Shown here in pieces: positions 1 to 7,313 of a DNA stretch of 64,000 nucleotides; within the stretch, counting starts at the first letter, position 1; every line of letters starts with the position of its first letter. Position numbers and translations under genes: made by a program. The DNA comes from a virus. The stretch is taken from positions 1 through 64,000 of IMG/VR virus record IMGVR_UViG_3300017991_000002; one strand, written 5' to 3'. The notes under the pieces were generated by a model that had not been told where the DNA came from, ran no database searches, and saw only the letters and a program-made list of their open reading frames with translations.

Positions 1-529
1 AATATGCTTTTCGACCGGGGTTAAATGAAATTTCATATCCACCGTAAAACTCCTTCAGTGCCAATCGAACATACCCGAGCTTTTCAAGGTCTCCCCTGGG
101 GACGGCAATGAACCTCGTACCGGTCAGCCGTTCATTTAACTTCAGGGATCGATTAATATCGTGGTAAGTTCTCATTGATTTTCTGATTTTAACGGCCGTT
201 ACCCGATCAACATTAAGATACCGACGGGCCATCTCCTTGTCACGAGACTCAGGAGGATACGTCGGCCAGTATGAGGATCTGGCAGTTGCCTGGATTCTAC
301 TGACTGGCTCCTTGATAGAGGTCAATGACTTTTTCAACAAGGAGATACCATAAATTGCCCCGGCCAATGCACTCAAGCTTCCGAAGGTTTTCAGAACCTT
401 CCGGACCACCCTCTTGGTCTTCGTGTCGGCCTTCTTCTCCTGCTTGATCCTCTGGGCTAGATCAGAATAATCTGTATATGGTATCGAGATCGATGACTCA
501 ATCATTTGTCCTGGTATTACTTTAAGCAT
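1..529 (-). CDS. Hypothetical basic protein, C-terminus beyond window
   Basis: The reading frame begins at ATG 529 and is open to the window edge (at least 176 residues), so the protein is partial. A Lys/Arg-rich stretch (about residues 28-48) precedes a short hydrophobic segment, LSALAGAIYGISLL, followed again by basic residues, the plan seen in several neighbours. Its start overlaps the end of the upstream gene by 8 nt, implying translational coupling. No family recognised; a virion or ejected protein is inferred from context only. Confidence 0.75.
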   Translation of the reverse strand, partial: MLKVIPGQMIESSISIPYTDYSDLAQRIKQEKKADTKTKRVVRKVLKTFGSLSALAGAIYGISLLKKSLTSIKEPVSRIQATARSSYWPTYPPESRDKEMARRYLNVDRVTAVKIRKSMRTYHDINRSLKLNERLTGTRFIAVPRGDLEKLGYVRLALKEFYGGYEISFNPGRKAY

Positions 530-1166
530 TTAAACCCTCTGGTAAATAAATCATCACTTTCTTTGTCATTTTCGACCGACTCAGATCCGAAGGAGTCACA
601 AACTTCTTGGGAGATTTGGTCGTAAAGTTAATATCCTTGTATGCAATGGAGATAAGATTAGAGCAAATAACAGAAAAACTATTGGGCCTTTTCTTCTCCT
701 TGAACTTTTTGTGTAATAGTTTTCTTTTTGCTTTGTGTGCCACCGTCTTGACCGTACCCCAAAGAGTTACCCGCATCCCTTTCTTGTGAGCATGCTTAAT
801 AAATTTAATGGCTTCCTTCTTCTGCTGTGGGGTAGCTCTTGGTCGTAACAACAGTACCGGACTCTTCTTAATAAAACGATTTACCGATACGATAAAGGTC
901 CCTGTTGGAATAGCGTTGAATACCTTACCCCCTCCCAAATAAAATGCCGAATGAGGAAAATACTCCTGCTGTGGTAATGATAGTGTATATGACCACCTGC
1001 CTGGCCCTTTAAAACCTCGATACTTGGCCATAGTTCTCGTATTTATTATATCCCCCGGTTTCATGGCACTAATAAACTCCTCCGGATCGTGGGTTATGGG
1101 CACACGTTCAGGTATTCTGGGCTTTAAGGCAAATTCACTCAATACTGCTTCTTGTATACTGGCCAT
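522..1166 (-). CDS. Permuted papain-like (YiiX/NlpC-type) hydrolase
   Basis: A 214-residue protein with the layout of circularly permuted NlpC/P60-like enzymes: GDIINTR near residue 38, then the histidine in PHSAFYLGGGKVFNA (about 70-85), and later the cysteine in FSVICSNLISIAY (about 170), followed by VTPSDLSRS, which is typical of this fold. The family includes amidases and peptidases acting on cell-wall peptides or lipids. The N-terminus MASIQEAVLSE matches that of the gene at 2662-3276 and contains an I-Q-E-A motif like a T4-type prohead-protease site. Likely a virion-borne wall hydrolase; substrate unknown. Confidence 0.6.
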   Translation of the reverse strand: MASIQEAVLSEFALKPRIPERVPITHDPEEFISAMKPGDIINTRTMAKYRGFKGPGRWSYTLSLPQQEYFPHSAFYLGGGKVFNAIPTGTFIVSVNRFIKKSPVLLLRPRATPQQKKEAIKFIKHAHKKGMRVTLWGTVKTVAHKAKRKLLHKKFKEKKRPNSFSVICSNLISIAYKDINFTTKSPKKFVTPSDLSRSKMTKKVMIYLPEGLNA

Positions 1167-1167
1167 G

Positions 1168-2019
1168 TTATCCCTTCATTCTGTCCTGAAGCATTGAAAT
1201 GCGATGACCAAGTCCTTCCCATTTTCTTACTGACTTGTCCGCATCATGAAACACCTTATCTGCTGTTTTAAACTCTGCTTGCCACTTCTTTTCACTTTCC
1301 GTATCTCCCTTTCTATGGGACATCTTAATGAAGTCCTGGGCAACCTTCTTTGCCCTTTCCGCTTCCATCCTAATACCGTTAGCCTCCATTGCATGATCTA
1401 CCACAGAGTCCATCATATTTTTTACACGACTCATAGTCTCGGGCTCGTCTCGGGCTGCGGCCGCACGCCTACGGTACTGACCAATCTCGGCCGCAGTAAG
1501 GTAAAGATCCATTATAAATTTATATGCCTTCCATATTTCACTTAAGGCTAAAGCCAAAAAAACAGCAGGTATAATCTTCCTCCCGAATTCATACCGGTTA
1601 ATATCCCTGAGACGCTTAGGATCGACAAATCTTCCTTGGTGGTCAACATAAACATAGGGCTTTCCCCGAGATTTCCATTTTTTATACACAAAGGAGGCTG
1701 CCCCTACCGAAGCTCCGATAAGAGACCCCATCAGATACCCTAACAGTCCAAACGCAAGAGCACCCACCCCAACCATCCCAACGCCGCTTCTGACTTTGGA
1801 AAGATTAACTATGGCCCGGCGGCCTGTGAGCATACGCTCTTTCGGGACAGTGCTTCTCGGTCTTTCTTGTCCTATAGCTGTAAGAGTTCCTAGGGCTGCA
1901 CCGACTCCTGCACCGATCTTCAGTCCTTTTACACTTCCCTTACCCAGGCCAACCGCAATTGATCTTGTTAGTGTCGGAACCACCACTTTCCCTTTACGGA
2001 TTTTGGGGTAATGGTACAC
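1168..2019 (-). CDS. Glycine-zipper membrane-like protein
   Basis: A 283-residue protein with a GTG start. Two Gly/Ala-rich hydrophobic segments are visible: GLKIGAGVGAALGTLTAIG (about 35-53) and a longer one around residues 80-108, containing GVGALAFGLLGYLMGSLIG, followed by basic YKKWKSRGK. A third hydrophobic stretch lies near 150-165. The C-terminal third is charged and helical. Glycine-zipper segments next to basic clusters fit membrane insertion, as in phage ejection proteins; this is inference. It sits 1 nt upstream of the papain-like gene. Confidence 0.65.
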   Translation of the reverse strand: MYHYPKIRKGKVVVPTLTRSIAVGLGKGSVKGLKIGAGVGAALGTLTAIGQERPRSTVPKERMLTGRRAIVNLSKVRSGVGMVGVGALAFGLLGYLMGSLIGASVGAASFVYKKWKSRGKPYVYVDHQGRFVDPKRLRDINRYEFGRKIIPAVFLALALSEIWKAYKFIMDLYLTAAEIGQYRRRAAAARDEPETMSRVKNMMDSVVDHAMEANGIRMEAERAKKVAQDFIKMSHRKGDTESEKKWQAEFKTADKVFHDADKSVRKWEGLGHRISMLQDRMKG

Positions 2020-2047
2020 AAGCCGTAGCTTCTCTTCCCGTGCCTTC

Positions 2048-2662
2048 TTATGCTTGGGCTCTTAACTTTATGGCCTTAACAGAAGGAGCAATCCCGGTCG
2101 CTGATGGTCGCATTAAGGCACCCATCACCAACGAACCGTATCGATCCCTCCAATCCTTACCAAACCATCCCTTGTAACGATTGGCGGCAATCGGTCTCTC
2201 TATCCTACCCTTCAACTTACCCGAAAAGGCAGCAGTATATGCAGCCTCGGAAACTCTCCCCAATGTATAGTCAACAAAATTACTGGACATTTTATCCAAT
2301 AATGCAGGCTTCGAGAGCAGGGACATAAGCCCAGGACTTGATAACCCCGAATCTTTAAAGTCCTTCAACTCATCTTTATACATAGAAACGGCAAGGTTAT
2401 CCGGGACAAGGCCACTTATATTTTTCTTCACCACCTTGATCCTTGAGGATCTTGCAAGGGCAGACTTAACGGTTATCTTCCTCGGCCCAACCAACTTACG
2501 GGCCTCTTCAACAGCAATGTCCCACGTCCTCTTCAGGATCTGGTCAATAAGATCGATCATCTGGGCACGGGTCTTGGCGGCTCTATGTTTTCGATACCAA
2601 CCCCTTATCAGCTCGAATTCCGTTCTTTTTTTAGACTTCTTTGCTGCTTCCTGCAGGTTCAT
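2048..2662 (-). CDS. Hypothetical basic protein
   Basis: A 204-residue basic protein starting MNLQEAAKKSKKRTEF, whose L-Q-E-A resembles a T4 gp21-type cleavage site and matches similarly placed motifs in neighbours. No membrane segment is obvious, but a small Ala/Gly-rich region occurs near the C-terminus. The start overlaps the upstream stop. No family recognised. Confidence 0.65.
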   Translation of the reverse strand: MNLQEAAKKSKKRTEFELIRGWYRKHRAAKTRAQMIDLIDQILKRTWDIAVEEARKLVGPRKITVKSALARSSRIKVVKKNISGLVPDNLAVSMYKDELKDFKDSGLSSPGLMSLLSKPALLDKMSSNFVDYTLGRVSEAAYTAAFSGKLKGRIERPIAANRYKGWFGKDWRDRYGSLVMGALMRPSATGIAPSVKAIKLRAQA

Positions 2663-3276
2663 TACTTATGCTTCTCCCAATACTCTTCGCCTTCCTTCTC
2701 CATCTTATCGAGCCGGGTGTAATAGTCCGGCAGTTCCATCAAATGTGCCTTGGCGATCGCCTTTGAGATAGTGGGATTATCGTGGTGTTCCTTCTTCTCC
2801 ACCTCAATCCCTCGCTTAAGTTCCCGGGCATCAAACTTCCTATCTGGAACATCAGCATGTTTCAAGTCCGAGGCCCGGACGATAGGATCAACATCTTCTT
2901 CCTCTTCGTCCTCTTCCATGCTACCGGCCTTTACAAGCTTGTGGGCAATTTTGTAGACGAACTCCTCGGCCGTCTCCGGATCAATACCATTCTCCACCGC
3001 AAAATTATGGAACTCTTTATCCGATGGCTCAGGATGTGAAGCAATATACTTAATAATCGCTTTTGCCTGATCAGGGGAGACATCCTCATACATGGGAGTA
3101 CGGAAGCCGCCGGGAACCTTATTAAACCTCAGGGCGGAAGCCCGTAGACTTCGAGCAGACCCACCATCGGTTCCTCGCTCCGGGGTTGCCCACATTCCTT
3201 TCCGTTTTTTATATTCCTGCGGGGACTCGAAGCGTCCTGCACCGGACTCGAGTACCGCTTCTCTGATTGAAGCCAT
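2662..3276 (-). CDS. Hypothetical charged protein, MASIREAVL N-terminus
   Basis: A 204-residue hydrophilic protein. Its N-terminus MASIREAVLESG is nearly the same as that of the papain-like protein at 522-1166, suggesting a shared leader with an I-R-E-A cleavage-like motif. A strongly acidic run (MEEDEEEEDVDP) lies near residue 120. The ATG follows a good AAAAGGAG site. The helical segment SPDQAKAIIKYIASHPEP looks like a small bundle domain. Function unknown. Confidence 0.65.
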   Translation of the reverse strand: MASIREAVLESGAGRFESPQEYKKRKGMWATPERGTDGGSARSLRASALRFNKVPGGFRTPMYEDVSPDQAKAIIKYIASHPEPSDKEFHNFAVENGIDPETAEEFVYKIAHKLVKAGSMEEDEEEEDVDPIVRASDLKHADVPDRKFDARELKRGIEVEKKEHHDNPTISKAIAKAHLMELPDYYTRLDKMEKEGEEYWEKHK

Positions 3277-3279
3277 GTG

Positions 3280-3369
3280 TTACTCCTTTTTCGTGATGAC
3301 ACACCAATACCGACTCCTTCGTTGGAGCTCGGCATGTGTTCCAACTCGTCCCGACCGCATCGATGACAT
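3280..3369 (-). CDS. Possible 29-residue peptide
   Basis: A 29-codon frame starting at ATG 3369, 5 nt after a strong AGGGGGTGA ribosome site and ending just before the next gene's start, so its stop and the next Shine-Dalgarno overlap. The same stretch in another frame, from ATG 3377, begins MTLCHRCGRDELEHMPSS, resembling half a zinc ribbon, but that frame runs on into the next gene. Which frame is used is uncertain. Confidence 0.3.
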   Translation of the reverse strand: MSSMRSGRVGTHAELQRRSRYWCVITKKE

Positions 3370-3381
3370 AATGTCACCCCC

Positions 3382-4284
3382 TTAGAAGCTAAAGGGTTCT
3401 AATGCAGTTGGGGCACTTATTTTTGGTCCACTCGGATACTTTCCGACATTCCTTCCATGGCGAGATGGGGAAACGTTCGAACTGGCGGGCTTCCCGATCG
3501 GCATCTTATCGATCCCGAGGTCCTGAATTGCCATCTGGGCCAGCAACTTGGCGGCACGATCGATAGCAATGCCGGACTTGGCCATCTCAACAGCATGGGT
3601 AATCTTCCGGATCTTCATCGGGTTTCGGATGATTGCCTTGATTGTGTTTCTGACTTCCGCCGGGCTGATGTACATTCCTCGCCGTATTGACTCCTTCAAG
3701 ACAGTGGCAGTAGCGGCTTGCAGCATCTCCCTCGAGTGCCTGGCCTTGAACCACTTAACACCTGCAGCAACCATGGTAGCACCCAGGACCGCAACGAGCG
3801 GTTTCAGCGTCTTGGTAATGTCTGCGATCGGTATCATCCCCCTCTTGAACTTCGAGTCGACTGTTTTAGCAGCAGTAGCCCCTGTTTTGAAATACTCCTC
3901 CGGTCCCATTACCCTGGCCTCTTGTAAACCACCGTTCCTGCGAATGATCCTCCATTGCTCGAGAATAACAGCCCGAGGGTCAGCACTGGAAAGTCTCACC
4001 TTCACCGGTTCATCATCTGCTTCCGCCAGGTAGAGTCCAAAGAGGGAGGCAACGCCTTCTTCATCGATCACTACACAATCCGACAGTAATTGGTCACCGT
4101 CGCCTTCATAAAAGTCCAATAGAAAGAAAAACTCATCCTCGGACAGCCCGCCGTCTACCCCCTCAGCCTCCTCAATGGGGGTCTTGAAGGGGAAGACAAG
4201 GCCGGCACGTTCACCGTGGACGAGATACTCCCCAATGGATCCGATCATGGCGTCGGAAAGATCTACTGGAGTTCTGATCATCAC
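3382..4284 (-). CDS. Acidic N-domain plus membrane-segment protein
   Basis: A 300-residue protein in two parts. Residues 1-120 are very acidic; the rest is basic, with a hydrophobic segment LKPLVAVLGATMVAAGVKWF near 160-180. The junction carries L-Q-E-A (residues 120-123), and L-A-E-A occurs at 86-89; both match the T4 gp21-type consensus (L/I)-x-E|(A/G). This fits an acidic propeptide removed from a basic mature protein, as for T4 internal head proteins, but is inferred. No family recognised. Confidence 0.65.
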   Translation of the reverse strand: MMIRTPVDLSDAMIGSIGEYLVHGERAGLVFPFKTPIEEAEGVDGGLSEDEFFFLLDFYEGDGDQLLSDCVVIDEEGVASLFGLYLAEADDEPVKVRLSSADPRAVILEQWRIIRRNGGLQEARVMGPEEYFKTGATAAKTVDSKFKRGMIPIADITKTLKPLVAVLGATMVAAGVKWFKARHSREMLQAATATVLKESIRRGMYISPAEVRNTIKAIIRNPMKIRKITHAVEMAKSGIAIDRAAKLLAQMAIQDLGIDKMPIGKPASSNVSPSRHGRNVGKYPSGPKISAPTALEPFSF

Positions 4285-4352
4285 GTACTCCTTGGTAATT
4301 TTATATAGTCCCGCGGCGGGCCCGGCAATCGGGCCCTGATTTCATTCCGCGT

Positions 4353-5996
4353 TTACTTCCGGGCTTCTTTCTCTGCTTTCTTCTTCGCGCGTCGTTTCTT
4401 TAAAGCTTTGACTCCTTTGTATGCACCTAATCCGGCAGCAAGACCAGCAGCGGCCGTTCCTATGCGAGCTGTTCTTTGCATTTTGGCATAGTCCTTGTCC
4501 GGTATACCAGCCATATAGGACTTTGTCGCAAAACTACCTGCTTTCCTTGCCTGCTTCCGAGTAAGGCCGGATTTCCTAGCCTTCATTTCTGCATCCACAC
4601 CGGTTTTCACGGCTGCCTTATAATGCCCCTTCTGCCTCTTGTACTCTTGCCCGGCTTTAAATGCCTTCTCTCGCGCCTTTTGGCCTATTTTGAAAGCAAG
4701 GTCTTTTTCCTCGAGGTCGTCTTCTTCAACGTCCCCGATACCGAGAATAGCATCTGCCACTTCAGAAGCATCAAGCTCACCAGCAGCAATCCCTTCAATA
4801 ATTCCTTCAGCGGTGCCGAGTATCTCAGCATCCTCCTCAGCGGCCTCAACCATCTCCATGTAATCATAGAGCTGGGTGGCCTCTTCTTCGGTCAACCCAT
4901 CAACGAAAACGTCGACCTGGCTATCCGGTACCTGCATCAGGTTTTCAAACAATTCGAAGATGAGGTCTTCGCTCATGTTTTCTTCACTTTTACCAGACTC
5001 CCTAGCACCAAGCTCCGCACCCTTCTGAAAACCCTTCTGAAATTGTTTCTGAAGAGACCAAGGTCCTTTCTTACCTTTTCTTGTATAAAGGGACTTAGAG
5101 ACACCAGGTTCCTTGGATAGAAGTTTCTTGTATCTCGGGATGGTGTCTTGTTTTGCCTGGTACTTAGCGCCAACACCTACCAATTTCTTGGCCAGCTTCT
5201 TGGGGGCCCCGACTTCCCTACCCATCCTCGTCAAGGTTTGGTGCATCTTCTCCCCAGATTTCTGACCCCGAAATCCCGTAATACCCATTCTCTGTTTCAT
5301 TTTCCTGGCACCCATACCACGAGCCTTCTTATAAAGCTCCATCTTTCGTTCCTTGGAGACCTCTTCAATTGCGCCTTCGCAGAACGGACACACCAGGAAG
5401 TCACCATCGTCATCTTCAAGCAGGAGACCGTCGACGTCGACAAAGGACTCATTGCAGTGTGGACATTCAATAACATCTTCCTGCTGGGATTTTTTGGCTT
5501 TGCGTCGTTTGTACAGCTTCCGAGCCAGTGCAGCCGCGGCAATACCGGCACCAATACCGGCAGCAGTTTTTGGATGGGCTTTGATGGCCCCGCCAGCCTT
5601 ACCTGCAGTCTCTCCGGTTTTACCGAGAAACTCAGCAGCTTTCCGTTTCCGTTCATAACTCCGCATGCGTTTAACATCGGGGTCTACATACTCGTCCAAC
5701 TCGAGTGTACTTTCACAATAAGGACACTCGTAGTACTGTCCCTCATCGTCTTCATAGAGCTGGACATCTTCTTCGTTAAATTCTTGTTCACAAAATGGAC
5801 ATTCGATAATCATTGATCGTTCCTCCATATTTAAAGTAAAAGGTTTCCCTTCTTGTTCTCCTTCTTGTGCGGGTTCGAGTCCTCGTTTCTTTGCAGTAGC
5901 ATAGAAAACTTGTTTTCCTTTCTTGTTTCCATACTGCCGGATCATACTCCGAAGGACATCCTCCCCTCTTCCTTTGTAGTATTTTGAGATTGGCAT
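4353..5996 (-). CDS. Large basic protein with duplicated acidic zinc ribbon
   Basis: A 547-residue protein. Two similar zinc-ribbon modules occur: IIECPFCEQEF...YYECPYCEST (about 64-98) and VIECPHCNESF...FLVCPFCEGA (about 177-208), both with acidic connecting loops. Gly/Ala-rich hydrophobic segments followed by Lys/Arg clusters occur after the first ribbon (AAGIGAGIAAAALARKLYKR) and at the C-terminus (GTAAAGLAAGLGAYKGVKAL, then a run of Lys/Arg). An acidic helical region lies around 340-420. The plan suggests a membrane-interacting virion or ejected protein; no homologue recognised. Confidence 0.7.
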   Translation of the reverse strand: MPISKYYKGRGEDVLRSMIRQYGNKKGKQVFYATAKKRGLEPAQEGEQEGKPFTLNMEERSMIIECPFCEQEFNEEDVQLYEDDEGQYYECPYCESTLELDEYVDPDVKRMRSYERKRKAAEFLGKTGETAGKAGGAIKAHPKTAAGIGAGIAAAALARKLYKRRKAKKSQQEDVIECPHCNESFVDVDGLLLEDDDGDFLVCPFCEGAIEEVSKERKMELYKKARGMGARKMKQRMGITGFRGQKSGEKMHQTLTRMGREVGAPKKLAKKLVGVGAKYQAKQDTIPRYKKLLSKEPGVSKSLYTRKGKKGPWSLQKQFQKGFQKGAELGARESGKSEENMSEDLIFELFENLMQVPDSQVDVFVDGLTEEEATQLYDYMEMVEAAEEDAEILGTAEGIIEGIAAGELDASEVADAILGIGDVEEDDLEEKDLAFKIGQKAREKAFKAGQEYKRQKGHYKAAVKTGVDAEMKARKSGLTRKQARKAGSFATKSYMAGIPDKDYAKMQRTARIGTAAAGLAAGLGAYKGVKALKKRRAKKKAEKEARK

Positions 5997-6002
5997 TGTT
6001 CC

Positions 6003-6818
6003 TTACCCTGTCCTTTCAATCGATTGTATCTTTGAATCGGGAATCTTGTCAACCGATGGGTATGATTTACTCCGTGCACGATGGGTTGTCACAAAGTATC
6101 CCGTTCCATCTTTCTTGACTGAAACTCCCGAGAATCGTTTCCGTTGTTCCGGCATAAGATTAACATAATAATTACCGTGCCGGTCAGTATTTCCCTTTTC
6201 CTGGAGAGAGATAATGCTCTCTTTTAGCTTTCTCTTTCTCAGCTTCCCCATCCTACCCCGATATTGGACATATCTATAACCCCAAGCCGGAATACTAAGC
6301 AACGCACCCGCGGCTGCAGCAGTTTTTGGGTCTACATGGTAGTGCCCATAAGGCATTCCATGCTTTCGCAATTGCTTCTGCACCTGAGCCGTTGATAATC
6401 CAGCTGCTGCTCCACCGGTCATATAACCTACCAGGGAAGGAGGTCCTTCACCTATTTTCCTGCCTCGTAGTTTCCTGGCCACTGATGAGCCTACATCATA
6501 GCCAAGTCCTGCAGCGAGAGAACCAGTTCCAGCAATTGCACCCGCAGAAGCACCGTGCTTTGCCATATGTTTTGCCATTACTTTGGGATCAGTATTTCCT
6601 CCATACATGTATGAGGGGGCCGATCCGATTGCAGCAGCAGAAAGACCATGCTCACCGGCACGTTTTACTCTATACTGTAACTGTCGACCCGCCCTTCGGA
6701 GAATTGATCGTTCATATAAAAGATCTTCTTTTAACTTCTTCTTGAAAGATGGATCCCTCTTGACCGCAGCCGCGACTCGTTCAAATCGTACTAAGCTAGG
6801 ACTATAATCTATATCCAT
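6003..6818 (-). CDS. Glycine-rich membrane-like protein
   Basis: Start chosen at ATG 6818, which follows GAGGAGTAATAG; 271 residues. Long Gly/Ala-rich stretches (GASAGAIAGTGSLAAGLGYD, SLVGYMTGGAAAGLSTAQ, KTAAAAGALLSIPAWGYRYV) are separated by basic patches, ending in KLRKRKLKESIISLQEKG. That last run looks superficially like the RKLR tag of the next operons but is internal and followed by an L-Q-E motif. The C-terminal 60 residues form a compact polar domain. No family recognised. Confidence 0.65.
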   Translation of the reverse strand: MDIDYSPSLVRFERVAAAVKRDPSFKKKLKEDLLYERSILRRAGRQLQYRVKRAGEHGLSAAAIGSAPSYMYGGNTDPKVMAKHMAKHGASAGAIAGTGSLAAGLGYDVGSSVARKLRGRKIGEGPPSLVGYMTGGAAAGLSTAQVQKQLRKHGMPYGHYHVDPKTAAAAGALLSIPAWGYRYVQYRGRMGKLRKRKLKESIISLQEKGNTDRHGNYYVNLMPEQRKRFSGVSVKKDGTGYFVTTHRARSKSYPSVDKIPDSKIQSIERTG

Positions 6819-6829
6819 TCTATTACTCC

Positions 6830-7312
6830 TCATGTCCACGTTGTTCCGGAGCCATAGTTCTCTTCAGGTTCCCGAGCGTTCTTTCCAACCTCTGCACGAG
6901 GACCCATTACCCTATACTTAGGCTTCCTCATCCTTTCATATAATAAAGCAGCCTCTCGAATGCTCATTCCTTCATTTTTTGTTTTCTCTGCTTTTACAAC
7001 AATCTTCTTGGCCCAAGAATAACCGGGATTTCCTCCCCAAAGGAGCCAGGACACATAAGACTTACTCGGTGGATCAGTCGTATGCTTGTCCTTGAAGGCA
7101 CTGTGTCGGTCAAAGAAGGCCTTCATCCGTTTGACCGTTTCCAGGCTCAGGGCATCGCCGTTCTTAATATTGACTGCACGTTGAACGCCTGAGCCAATCC
7201 CTTCGGCTGCAGCTTGCTTCACTGACAGTCCACCCTTGCCGCCGGACTTCTTTCGAAGTTCCAGGCCGCGGGCCGCTGCTTTCCTGGCTGCTGGTGGTGG
7301 AATGTATCCCAT
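6830..7312 (-). CDS. Conserved phage domain protein (RGLxLR...LWGG type)
   Basis: Start chosen at ATG 7312 after AAAGGTGAGTAAT; 160 residues. The pattern AARKAAARGLELRKKSGGKGG, RAVNIKNGDALSLETVKRM, FFDRH and SWLLWGGNPGYSWAKK is a recurrent small phage domain that I recognise by its motif order, often seen near head-assembly genes, with unknown biochemical role. After it comes EGMSIREAALLYERM, another copy of the S-I-x-E-A signature in this block. Confidence 0.6.
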   Translation of the reverse strand: MGYIPPPAARKAAARGLELRKKSGGKGGLSVKQAAAEGIGSGVQRAVNIKNGDALSLETVKRMKAFFDRHSAFKDKHTTDPPSKSYVSWLLWGGNPGYSWAKKIVVKAEKTKNEGMSIREAALLYERMRKPKYRVMGPRAEVGKNAREPEENYGSGTTWT

Positions 7313-7313
7313 A

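Noticed and set aside
3129-3377. 82-codon frame starting MTLCHRCGRDELEHM
   Set aside because: Only half of a zinc ribbon and runs deep into the real gene 2662-3276; noted with the 29-residue frame instead.
6003-6818. RKRKLKES as another copy of the tag
   Set aside because: Internal, in a different protein class, no I/L/V after the motif; likely chance in a basic protein.
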